This document shows, piece after piece, positions 9,219 through 16,434 of a stretch of 64,000 nucleotides of DNA. The notes beneath the pieces are model-generated. The model was not told the DNA's origin. It ran no database searches and saw only the letters and a program-made list of their open reading frames with translations. This DNA comes from Bacillus sp. FJAT-47783. Lineage in GTDB: Bacteria; Bacillota; Bacilli; Bacillales; Aeribacillaceae. The stretch is from NCBI RefSeq assembly GCF_022808615.1, contig NZ_JAKZKS010000002.1, positions 1 through 64,000 on the forward strand. The letters are read 5' to 3'. Positions within the stretch are counted from its first letter, which is position 1, and each line of letters begins with the position of its first letter. A program made the translations under genes and the position numbers.

Positions 9219-10058
9219 ATGGGGATGATTGACAAAACAAGAAAACAAAGATTGGAAGAACAAAAGCGAAAGAAAAATAAGCGGGTGGTTCGTTCTGCGC
9301 TTGCTTTGTCGATCACAGCGCTTGCCTTATCCGCAGAAGGTAATGCGAAAGCGTGCGATTGTGTGAGTGAATACGTTGTGAAAAAAGGTGACACGTTGTA
9401 TTCACTTGCTAAAACATACGGTGTAACGGTAGAGCAATTACAACAAAAAAATGACTTAAAAGGTCATGTCATCAAAGTCGGACAAATATTATACGTTCCG
9501 TTTTTAGATGAAAATGGAAAAATGCCGTATGTCGGAGAGAAAAACATACATGTTATTCAAAAGGGTGACACGTTATGGGGGCTCTCTAAAAAGTACGGTG
9601 TTTCCATGGATTCCATTCAAAAAGCAAACAAGCTAAAAAAATCAACATTAATTGTTGGCCAAACGCTTATCATTCCTAAAGAAGTAAAGACTCGTAATGT
9701 CGAGCTTACAGTTGATTATACGGTCGAACCGGGTGATACCCTATTTTCTTTAGCAAAGCGCTTTAATACGACTGTAGACGAGTTAAAGAAATTGAATCAT
9801 TTACGTTACGATATTGTATATATAAACCAAAAGCTAAAAATCCCGGCACATGCTACCAAAAGTCAACAAGCTACGTTGGTCGGAGCTGTTGATAATAAGT
9901 CGATAGAGTTTATGGTTAATGGAAAGCCTCTCGTTGTCGAAGTTTCTTACGGTGCTTCAAGTAAATACCGCTCGTTACAAGGTAAAACCGGTGAGCTCAT
10001 CTATACACAACATACGAAGGACAAGCGTCCGTCCCTCATTAGCTTCAAATCGTCATAA
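9219..10058 (+). CDS. LysM-repeat protein with three LysM domains
   Basis: 279 residues. A very basic start (KTRKQRLEEQKRKKNKR) is followed by a hydrophobic segment (about 27-45) that could be a signal or anchor. Three LysM peptidoglycan-binding domains follow, at about 50-94, 108-152 and 164-207 (motifs VVKKGDTLYSLAKTYGV, VIQKGDTLWGLSKKYGV, TVEPGDTLFSLAKRFNT). The C-terminal 70 residues match no known enzyme domain here. No hydrolase motif is visible, so it probably binds the wall without cutting it. A terminator follows, separating it from comFB. Confidence 0.85.
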   Translation: MGMIDKTRKQRLEEQKRKKNKRVVRSALALSITALALSAEGNAKACDCVSEYVVKKGDTLYSLAKTYGVTVEQLQQKNDLKGHVIKVGQILYVPFLDENGKMPYVGEKNIHVIQKGDTLWGLSKKYGVSMDSIQKANKLKKSTLIVGQTLIIPKEVKTRNVELTVDYTVEPGDTLFSLAKRFNTTVDELKKLNHLRYDIVYINQKLKIPAHATKSQQATLVGAVDNKSIEFMVNGKPLVVEVSYGASSKYRSLQGKTGELIYTQHTKDKRPSLISFKSS

Positions 10059-10085
10059 TAGGAGTCTATTTGACTCCTATTCTTT
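10050..10085 (+). terminator. Terminator after the LysM gene
   Basis: AATAGGAGTC and GACTCCTATT flank a 5-nt loop and are followed by CTTTCT, just past the stop codon. Confidence 0.75.
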
Positions 10086-10155
10086 CTATTGCTACAATTT
10101 TCCGCAACTATCGTATTCATTCGAAAGATTTACATAAAAATATCAAGATCTTCTC

Positions 10156-10185
10156 TTGTCGCTATGCAATTTTTTCCACTATAAT
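10156..10185 (+). promoter_or_regulatory. Candidate sigma-A promoter for comFB-comFC
   Basis: TTGTCG at 10156-10161 and TATAAT at 10180-10185 are separated by 18 bp. It would give the displaced comFB-comFC pair its own transcription. Confidence 0.55.
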
Positions 10186-10218
10186 AATAAAAAATAGAGA
10201 ATAGTAGGGGGTGCTTAT

Positions 10219-10509
10219 ATGGTCATGAATGCAATGGAAGAAATTATGGAAGAGTTGCTTGATGAATATTTGGAGCAACTTCATATGAAATGCACGTGTG
10301 ACATTTGTAAAGAAGATGTATTAGCCCTTGTATTAAATAAAGTGCAACCTCATTACGTCACAGAACCGAGTAAAGTAGCCTATATAAAAGCACAGTATGT
10401 GAATAATCAAGAATTAACGTCGTTAATTGTCAAGCTAGCAGAGTGTGCCAAAATTGTTTCAGAACATCCATTTTGTCAAAATAAACAAGAAAGGGAGATA
10501 AAAAATTAA
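10219..10509 (+). CDS. comFB: Late competence protein ComFB
   Basis: 96 residues with the family features NAMEEIMEELLDEYL and the paired cysteines CTCDIC (about 28-33), plus a further CQN near the end. The function is poorly defined; the gene lies in the comF operon but is not essential for transformation in B. subtilis. AGGGGGTG precedes the ATG. Its stop codon overlaps the proposed start of comFC, implying coupled translation. Confidence 0.92.
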   Translation: MVMNAMEEIMEELLDEYLEQLHMKCTCDICKEDVLALVLNKVQPHYVTEPSKVAYIKAQYVNNQELTSLIVKLAECAKIVSEHPFCQNKQEREIKN

Positions 10510-11194
10510 CTGTCTTTATTGTTTAAAAGAAATTCAACCAGCTACAAGTTGGCGTACCGTTTTCTTATTGAAAAAACCGAAGCCTCTTTGTGACGGTTGT
10601 GACGAGCAGTTTTCCTATATTAAGGGTCCTCTATGTCCGATGTGTGGAAAAAGAGAAGAAGGAGGACAAGTATGTCATGATTGTCATCATTGGGAAACGC
10701 GCCCGAGTTTTAAAGGGACTTTTCTACAAAATCGCTCGATCTATCAATACAATGAATTTATGAAAGAGGTTTTGAGTCGCTTTAAGTTTAGAGGCGATGC
10801 CATTTTAGCGAACATGTTTCATGATCCATTAAATGAAGCGAGAAAACGGTACTTTCCAGAATCCACATATGTGACACTTCCGATTCCACTAAGTCAACAG
10901 CGGCTTTACGAGCGCGGTTTTAACCAAGCTCTGCTACTTTCACAACAATTACACCTTCCGATTATCGAACCACTCGAAAAGATCGATTTAAAAAAACAGT
11001 CAAAAAAATCCCGAAATGAACGAATTCATTCAAAAAATATGTTTACATTGACGAAACCAGAATTAGTGAAAGATCAACATATCATCATTATTGATGACAT
11101 TTATACGACAGGGACAACGATACGCCATGCTGCAAAACTACTTCATCAAGCAGGAGCTTCAACGGTTCAATCATTAACGCTCATTCGTAGTTAA
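10505..11194 (+). CDS. comFC: ComFC/GntX family phosphoribosyltransferase-like competence protein, apparent ATT start
   Basis: Needed for late DNA uptake/processing in transformation; carries a PRTase fold. The first ATG/GTG/TTG in frame is the TTG at 10568, but that start would cut off CLYC, the first half of the N-terminal zinc finger (CLYC...CDGC, then CPMC...CHDC). The frame is open only back to 10502. The sole plausible initiator is ATT at 10505, 8 nt after AAGGGAG and overlapping the comFB stop. The product is then 229 residues. The PRTase motif IIIDDIYTTGTT lies near the C-terminus. Family identity is certain; the ATT start is inferred. Confidence 0.9.
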   Translation: MNCLYCLKEIQPATSWRTVFLLKKPKPLCDGCDEQFSYIKGPLCPMCGKREEGGQVCHDCHHWETRPSFKGTFLQNRSIYQYNEFMKEVLSRFKFRGDAILANMFHDPLNEARKRYFPESTYVTLPIPLSQQRLYERGFNQALLLSQQLHLPIIEPLEKIDLKKQSKKSRNERIHSKNMFTLTKPELVKDQHIIIIDDIYTTGTTIRHAAKLLHQAGASTVQSLTLIRS

Positions 11195-11217
11195 CATTTC
11201 CTAATAAAAACCGATAT
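11191..11217 (+). promoter_or_regulatory. Sigma-D-type promoter before yvyF
   Basis: ACCGATAT at 11210-11217 matches the sigma-D -10 consensus GCCGATAT. A weak TTAA -35 at 11191-11194 stands 15 bp upstream. It fits flagellar control of yvyF-flgM. Confidence 0.55.
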
Positions 11218-11254
11218 AATGAGTAGTAATATCGTCATAAAGGAGCAATGGGAG

Positions 11255-11671
11255 ATGGGAGAGTTAGCGAATTGTTTGAAGTGTAATGCCCTATTTTTAA
11301 AAACGAAATTCCGTGACGTTTGTGAGGCTTGTTATAAAAAGGAAGAAAACGACTATGAAACGGTTTACAACTTTTTAAAAAGACGTGAAAATCGTAGAGC
11401 GACGTTACTTGAAGTTGTGGAGAGTACAGGGGTATCTGAAGATTTACTCCTAAAATTTATTCGACAAAGAAGGCTTCAGCTAGCCAATTTCCCAAACCTT
11501 GGCTATCCTTGTGAAAAATGCGGGAAAGTGATTCAAGAAGGAAAATTGTGTGTAACGTGCACAAAAGAGCTACGAACAGAAATCGAAAAGCTCCAAAAGT
11601 ACGATGAGCATGAGAAAACAAATAAGGACAAATGGTCCACCTACTATGCCAATAAGACTAAAAATAAATAA
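11255..11671 (+). CDS. yvyF: Flagellar operon protein YvyF
   Basis: 138 residues with two zinc-knuckle pairs: CLKC...CEACY at the N-terminus and CEKC...CVTC at about 90-108, separated by a small helical region. Function is unknown; the family is named for its fixed place before flgM. The ATG at 11255 is chosen because AAGGAG at 11240-11245 is 9 nt away; an ATG at 11219 lies inside the promoter. A sigma-D promoter for flgM follows its stop. Confidence 0.88.
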   Translation: MGELANCLKCNALFLKTKFRDVCEACYKKEENDYETVYNFLKRRENRRATLLEVVESTGVSEDLLLKFIRQRRLQLANFPNLGYPCEKCGKVIQEGKLCVTCTKELRTEIEKLQKYDEHEKTNKDKWSTYYANKTKNK

Positions 11672-11676
11672 ACGCT

Positions 11677-11702
11677 TAAATGTGGAAAAGAAAAGCCGAT
11701 AA
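11677..11702 (+). promoter_or_regulatory. Sigma-D promoter of flgM
   Basis: TAAA at 11677-11680 and GCCGATAA at 11695-11702 with a 14-bp spacer, close to the sigma-D consensus. It places the anti-sigma-D gene under sigma-D, a negative feedback loop known in B. subtilis. Confidence 0.8.
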
Positions 11703-11742
11703 TGATAGTAGCAATGAAGATGTGTAAGTAAGGAGGGCTATC

Positions 11743-12006
11743 ATGAAAATTCAAAACTATCGCATGAACGGATTGGATTTATATCAAAAACAAGTAGAGA
11801 AACAACAACAGACAAAGCAGACGGCTCAAAAAGAAGATAAGGTGGAAATTTCTAAAGAAGCGAAACAGTTGCAAAAGGCAAGTGGGACGGAGCAAGAACG
11901 GCACGAAAAAATTGAAAGTATCAAAAAACAAATAGAAAGCGGAACGTACACGATCGACCCGAATGAAATCGCTAAAAGTATGATTCGTTTTTTCCGTAAG
12001 CAATAA
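11743..12006 (+). CDS. flgM: Anti-sigma-D factor FlgM
   Basis: 87 residues. FlgM binds sigma-D (FliA type) and blocks late flagellar genes until the hook-basal body is complete. The N-terminal half is polar and probably disordered (KQVEKQQQTKQ); the C-terminal half has VEISKEAKQLQKA and the typical motif RHEKIESIKKQIESGTYTID. AAGGAGG precedes the ATG. It is followed after 14 nt by flgN and the hook-filament genes. Confidence 0.93.
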   Translation: MKIQNYRMNGLDLYQKQVEKQQQTKQTAQKEDKVEISKEAKQLQKASGTEQERHEKIESIKKQIESGTYTIDPNEIAKSMIRFFRKQ

Positions 12007-12020
12007 GGAGGTACGCCTAA

Positions 12021-12503
12021 TTGGCTACATCAACGTTTATTCAAACAATGGAGAAGTTATATTCATTACATGAAGAGTTATATGAAATCGCAACAAAAAA
12101 AACAGATGTATTAAAAGAGAATCGGGACGTATCCGAGCTAAAGGAACTTTTGAAGGAAGAACAACTATGCTTAAAGAAGATTCAGCAAACGGAAGCGGAG
12201 CGAATGAAGTTAACGGATGAACGACTAAAAGGTACGGAAGATAAAAGCTTAACAGCATTGATCGAACGAGCATCGGGTTCGGAAAAAGAAATGCTTGAAA
12301 ACTTGCAAGTTCGGTTTTTAGAGATGATGACAAAGTTAAAAGCTGTCAACGAACTAAATCAACAACTCACACACTACGCGTTACAATATATTAATTTATC
12401 ACTCGATATGATGATGCCTCAAGAGACAACGGTCACTTATAGCCATCCAAATCAAACGAAGGAAAATCGAAGTCAGCGCTCCATGTTTGATTCGAAAGCA
12501 TAA
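12021..12503 (+). CDS. flgN: FlgN-type flagellar export chaperone
   Basis: 160 residues, almost wholly helical, with heptad-like stretches (about 10-125). FlgN proteins chaperone the hook-filament junction proteins FlgK and FlgL, which are encoded immediately downstream. The start is TTG, 6 nt after AAGGAGGT. Assignment rests on length, helical composition and position (YvyG in B. subtilis). Confidence 0.88.
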   Translation: MATSTFIQTMEKLYSLHEELYEIATKKTDVLKENRDVSELKELLKEEQLCLKKIQQTEAERMKLTDERLKGTEDKSLTALIERASGSEKEMLENLQVRFLEMMTKLKAVNELNQQLTHYALQYINLSLDMMMPQETTVTYSHPNQTKENRSQRSMFDSKA

Positions 12504-12517
12504 CGGAGGGAATGTTT

Positions 12518-14059
12518 ATGGGTTCGACATTTTTAGGATTAGAAATTGCGAAAAGTGCGTTAAGAGCACAACAAAGTGCACTTTTTACGACCGGACATAA
12601 TATTGCCAATGCGAATACACCAGGTTATACGAGACAGCGTGTTAATTTAGAACAAAGCACGCCGTATCCTGCTCCATCTAAATACCGCCCTGAAATGCCC
12701 GGACAGTTTGGAACAGGCGTATCTTCTCGTGAAGTTCAGCGTGTTCGCGATGGATTTTTAGATGTTCAATTTCGAGGAGAGTCAACGAAAACAGGGTATT
12801 GGCAATCCCGTGCAGACGCATTAGAGAAAATGGAAGAGATTATGAACGAGCCATCAGAATCAGGACTTTCCATTACGATGGATCGTTTTTGGCAGTCGCT
12901 TCAAGACTTAGCGATAAACCCGACGAACGCTGGTGCCCGGTCTGTTGTTCGCGAGCGTGGAATCGCTGTTGCGGAAACGTTTAACTATTTGTCTAACTCG
13001 TTGACAGCTATTCAGAACGATTTGAAAAGTGAGATTGATTTGAACGTGAAAGAGATCAACTCACTATTAACGCAAATCAATAATATCAATACACAAATTG
13101 GTGAAATTGAACCACACGGCTATTTACCAAATGATTTATATGACGAGCGCGACCGCTTGCTCGATCAGTTATCATCCTTCGTGAACATTAAAGTTTCACC
13201 TATAAAAAGTGGTGGAAATGCAAGTGATATAGCTGAGGGAAAAGTAACGGTTGAATTGATGGATGATAGCGGACGGTCACTCGGCACAATGATTGATGGT
13301 AAAAGCTTAAACGTACATGAGCTATCTGTGAAATACGATAGCACGAATGGTCTTGTTCAGCAAATATCGTTCGGAACGAAGGATATTCCGATTCAAGACT
13401 TCAAGTCTTCCGGTGAACTACTTGGGAATATTCATTCGTACGGCTATACATACACAACGACTAGCGGAACAGTTGTAAAAGAAGGGATGTATCCAGAAAT
13501 GCTACAAAGCTTAGATGCACTCGCCTACGATTTCGCGCAAAAGTTTAATGAAATTCATCGCCAAGGCTGGAGTGTTTCGGATATTCAAAACAATGCCCAT
13601 ACACCGAAAAACTTTTTTGACGTATCAGGAGCAGCGGCAGATAAGTCTGGAGCAGCGGCTATGATGAAATTATCCGATGATATTCAAACGCCAGATGATA
13701 TCGCCGCTTCCAAATCGGGTAACATGGGGGACGGTTCCAACGCTGTCGATTTAGCCGAAGTGAAAAACATGAAGTTTTCCATAAACGGGGACTACACAAC
13801 GGTTCAAAATTATTACGAAGGGATGATTGGCGGCATGGCGGTGGATGCCCAAGAAGCGAACCGCTTAGCATACAACGCCCAAGAGTTAGCGATAGCTGTT
13901 GATCAACGGAGACAATCCGTGAGTGCGGTATCACTCGATGAAGAAATGACGAATATGGTTCAATTCCAACATGCATACAATGCGGCCGCTCGCATGATTA
14001 CGATGCAAGATGAAATTTTAGATCGCATTATTAATAATATGGGACTTGTCGGAAGGTAG
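12518..14059 (+). CDS. flgK: Hook-filament junction protein FlgK
   Basis: 513 residues. FlgK (HAP1) joins the hook to the filament. The N-terminal flagellar rod motif NIANANTPGYTRQRV and the C-terminal helix VSLDEEMTNMVQFQHAYNAAARMITMQDEILDRIINNMG are diagnostic. The ATG at 12518 (MGSTFLGLEIAKSALRAQQ) is preferred: GGAGGG is 7 nt away, whereas the ATG at 12512 would leave only 1 nt. flgL follows after 10 nt. Confidence 0.97.
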   Translation: MGSTFLGLEIAKSALRAQQSALFTTGHNIANANTPGYTRQRVNLEQSTPYPAPSKYRPEMPGQFGTGVSSREVQRVRDGFLDVQFRGESTKTGYWQSRADALEKMEEIMNEPSESGLSITMDRFWQSLQDLAINPTNAGARSVVRERGIAVAETFNYLSNSLTAIQNDLKSEIDLNVKEINSLLTQINNINTQIGEIEPHGYLPNDLYDERDRLLDQLSSFVNIKVSPIKSGGNASDIAEGKVTVELMDDSGRSLGTMIDGKSLNVHELSVKYDSTNGLVQQISFGTKDIPIQDFKSSGELLGNIHSYGYTYTTTSGTVVKEGMYPEMLQSLDALAYDFAQKFNEIHRQGWSVSDIQNNAHTPKNFFDVSGAAADKSGAAAMMKLSDDIQTPDDIAASKSGNMGDGSNAVDLAEVKNMKFSINGDYTTVQNYYEGMIGGMAVDAQEANRLAYNAQELAIAVDQRRQSVSAVSLDEEMTNMVQFQHAYNAAARMITMQDEILDRIINNMGLVGR

Positions 14060-14069
14060 GTGACGTAAC

Positions 14070-14945
14070 ATGCGTGTAACACAATCGATGCTTGCGCAAA
14101 ACTCTCTTCGTAACTTGAGTTCAAGCTATGGAAAATTAGGAAAATACCAAGATCAGCTCGCAACCGGAAAAAAAATTACCCGTCCATCCGATGATCCGGT
14201 TGTCGCGATGAAAGGGATGTACTATCGGACGAATTTGACAGAAGTTGAACAATATAAACGAAATATTTCTGAAATCTACCAATGGATGGAAAACTCAGAA
14301 GCGGGAATTGAACATACGAATAAGGCATTGCAGCGAGCGCGTGAATTATTAGTTCAAGCAGCAAATGGATCGAATAGTGAAAGTGAACGAAAAGCGATCG
14401 CTTCTGAGATCAAGCAAATTAAAAGTGATATTGTCAATGTTGCGAATACACAAGTAGCAGGTCGCTACATTTTTAATGGAACCAAAACAGACGAGGCGCC
14501 TGTTACGGATGGGAATCCACCCGTTGTCCATATGAATACAGAGCCGTTTATGGTCGAAGTATCAAAAGGAGTTAAGCTTCAAGCAAACATTAATGCTAAT
14601 AAAGTATTTAATCAAGGGTTATTTGATACATTACAAAGCATTGAAACGGCCCTTGAAACGAATGATTCGGATAGCTTACATGACTTAATAGGCCAATTAG
14701 ACGATCATGTGGAGCAACTCAATGCGGAATGGGCCGAGCTTGGGGCGCGTTATAACCGTGTTGAGTTTGTCGACAATCGGACGCAAAACCAAGAAGTGAT
14801 CGCAAGTCGCATTTTATCCGATAATGAAGATGCGGATATGGAAAAGGTTATTATGGATTTGAAAACACAAGAAAGTATTCATCGTGCTGCACTTGCAGCT
14901 GGATCAAGAATCATTCAACCAACTTTAGTAGACTTCCTGCGATAA
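14070..14945 (+). CDS. flgL: Hook-filament junction protein FlgL
   Basis: 291 residues, flagellin-like. The N-terminus MRVTQSMLAQNSLRNLSSS and motif ITRPSDDPV match FlgL (HAP3), as does the C-terminal coiled helix ending QPTLVDFLR. It connects FlgK to flagellin. A hairpin follows at once, then yviE. Confidence 0.97.
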   Translation: MRVTQSMLAQNSLRNLSSSYGKLGKYQDQLATGKKITRPSDDPVVAMKGMYYRTNLTEVEQYKRNISEIYQWMENSEAGIEHTNKALQRARELLVQAANGSNSESERKAIASEIKQIKSDIVNVANTQVAGRYIFNGTKTDEAPVTDGNPPVVHMNTEPFMVEVSKGVKLQANINANKVFNQGLFDTLQSIETALETNDSDSLHDLIGQLDDHVEQLNAEWAELGARYNRVEFVDNRTQNQEVIASRILSDNEDADMEKVIMDLKTQESIHRAALAAGSRIIQPTLVDFLR

Positions 14946-14970
14946 GGATCCCTTAAGTGGATCCTTTCTT
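14943..14970 (+). terminator. Hairpin between flgL and yviE
   Basis: AAGGATCC and GGATCCTT pair around CTTAAGT, followed by TCTT. The short T-tract suggests partial termination, which could lower expression of yviE-fliW-csrA relative to flgKL. Confidence 0.6.
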
Positions 14971-14992
14971 ACTACATAGGGTGGTGACAATC

Positions 14993-15583
14993 ATGAACCT
15001 TCCTCAAATCCGCTTGCAATCAGAGCAAGCTAAAATAAGCATCACAAAAACGAAAGGGCAACAATCAATTCAACAGCCAAAGGCAGAACTGGACATTCAA
15101 AATCCGAAAATCGAGATGGATATTGAGCGAACACCATCAAAATTAACAATTGATCAAACGAAAGCATGGGAAGATATGGACTTAAAGCATATTTTCCGGC
15201 GCACGGAAGAGTTTGCACAGCAAGGGTATCAAGACTGGCTCGAAGGATTAGCGAGAAGAGCTGAACAAGGCGATGAATTGATGAAGATTGAACAAGGCGG
15301 AAATCCAATTGCCGCTCAAGCAAAAGTAAATAGTGAATCACCGATGAAAGAATTTAATATCGGGTGGATTCCGTCGCACAATAGCGTGAAAATTCATTAC
15401 GAGCCGAGTAAAGTAGATATTCGTTGGAAGACTCAACCAGCCGTCAATCGTACGAAACCAAGAAAGCCGATCATCGAATATAATCCAGGCGATGTAAAGA
15501 TTGATTTGGCCAAGCATGCCGATTTGAAAATTGATTTTGAGAATTTAACGTATAAAGGGATAAACTTTGAAATGAACATATAA
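14993..15583 (+). CDS. yviE: YviE-type protein (DUF6470-like)
   Basis: 196 residues beginning MNLPQIRLQSEQAKISI. The N-terminal part has repeated short beta-like phrases (KISITKT, AELDIQNPK, IEMDIERTPSK, KLTIDQTKAW), and similar ones recur at the C-terminus (VKIHYEPSKVDIRW, DVKIDLAKHADLKIDF). Function is unknown. It is fixed between flgL and fliW in Bacillaceae. The ATG at 14993 is used because AGGGTGGTG lies just upstream. Confidence 0.85.
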   Translation: MNLPQIRLQSEQAKISITKTKGQQSIQQPKAELDIQNPKIEMDIERTPSKLTIDQTKAWEDMDLKHIFRRTEEFAQQGYQDWLEGLARRAEQGDELMKIEQGGNPIAAQAKVNSESPMKEFNIGWIPSHNSVKIHYEPSKVDIRWKTQPAVNRTKPRKPIIEYNPGDVKIDLAKHADLKIDFENLTYKGINFEMNI

Positions 15584-15598
15584 AAGGTTGTGAGTAGG

Positions 15599-16039
15599 AT
15601 GAACATACGAACAAAGTACCACGGTGAAATTGAGATTCAACAAGAAGAAGTGATTGAGTTCCCGTCAGGTATTCCAGGTTTTTTGGAAGAGAAGCAATTT
15701 GTCGTTTTGCGTTTAGAAGACGAGTCTCCTTTTTATATTTTACAATCTGTTCAAACACCTGAGCTAGCTTTCGTTACGGTTATCCCATTTCATTACTTTC
15801 GGCAGTATGAATTTGATTTAGACGAAAAGACGTTAGCGCAATTAAAAATTCAAGATGAAAACGATGTAATCGTTTATACGATTTTAACGGTAAAAGAACC
15901 ATTCGAACAAACAACAGCCAATTTACAAGCACCTGTCATCATTAATCGAAAAGCAAAGCTTGGCAAACAAGTCATTTTAACGAATACAAACTATCAAACA
16001 AAGCACCCGTTAATCCAACGAGTCAAAGAGGGGGTGTGA
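15599..16039 (+). CDS. fliW: Flagellar assembly factor FliW
   Basis: 146 residues. FliW binds either flagellin or CsrA; when flagellin is exported, free FliW sequesters CsrA and hag translation resumes. Typical motifs: TKYHGEIEI, FPSGIPGFLEEKQFVVL and LQAPVIINRKAKLGKQVIL. The ATG at 15599 is preferred over a GTG at 15590 because it gives better spacing from AAAAGG and the usual N-terminus. csrA starts 3 nt after its stop. Confidence 0.94.
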   Translation: MNIRTKYHGEIEIQQEEVIEFPSGIPGFLEEKQFVVLRLEDESPFYILQSVQTPELAFVTVIPFHYFRQYEFDLDEKTLAQLKIQDENDVIVYTILTVKEPFEQTTANLQAPVIINRKAKLGKQVILTNTNYQTKHPLIQRVKEGV

Positions 16040-16042
16040 GGT

Positions 16043-16276
16043 GTGCTCATTTTAACTCGTAAAACGAAAGAATCGATCATGATTGGCGATGAGATCGAAA
16101 TCACCGTAACAGCGATAGAAGGCGACCAAGTGAAAATCGGCATAAAAGCACCGAGAAACATCGACATTCATCGTAAAGAAGTGTATGAAGATATCCAAAA
16201 AGAAAACAACGCAGCCTCACAAGCCTCTTTTGATGTATTAAAAGATTTTTCGGAAAAATTGGGAAAGGACCTGTAA
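16043..16276 (+). CDS. csrA: Carbon storage regulator CsrA
   Basis: 77 residues. This RNA-binding dimer recognises GGA motifs and in B. subtilis blocks the hag ribosome site. The N-terminus [20 protein letters not shown] and the motif [19 protein letters not shown] are canonical. It starts with GTG. A terminator follows and then the hag leader, which has a well-formed CsrA site. Confidence 0.96.
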   Translation: MLILTRKTKESIMIGDEIEITVTAIEGDQVKIGIKAPRNIDIHRKEVYEDIQKENNAASQASFDVLKDFSEKLGKDL

Positions 16277-16292
16277 CTCGGTCCTATTTTTT
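16264..16292 (+). terminator. csrA terminator
   Basis: AGGACC and GGTCCT form the stem around TGTAACTC, followed by an AT6 tail. The 5' arm overlaps the end of csrA. Confidence 0.75.
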
Positions 16293-16315
16293 ATGAAATT
16301 TTTTCTGTTATCTAT

Positions 16316-16341
16316 TAAACATCGAACTAAAATTCCGATAT
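16316..16341 (+). promoter_or_regulatory. Sigma-D promoter of hag
   Basis: TAAA at 16316-16319, a 14-bp spacer and TCCGATAT at 16334-16341 match the sigma-D consensus TAAA-N14-16-GCCGATAT. It lies about 95 bp before the flagellin start. Confidence 0.85.
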
Positions 16342-16394
16342 AACAAATGAACGTAGGAAAACGGAGGCGGCCGACTCTGTCTCCTACAAATTAA

Positions 16395-16427
16395 CCACAC
16401 GGATGTGGAATGAAAATTCAAGGAGGA
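16395..16427 (+). promoter_or_regulatory. CsrA-binding sites in the hag leader
   Basis: CCACACGGATGTGG at 16395-16408 forms a short hairpin that shows GGA in its loop, the preferred CsrA target. A second GGA lies in the ribosome site AAGGAGGA at 16420-16427. The two-site arrangement mirrors the B. subtilis hag leader, where CsrA bridges both and blocks ribosomes. Binding is inferred. Confidence 0.75.
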
Positions 16428-16434
16428 ATTATTT

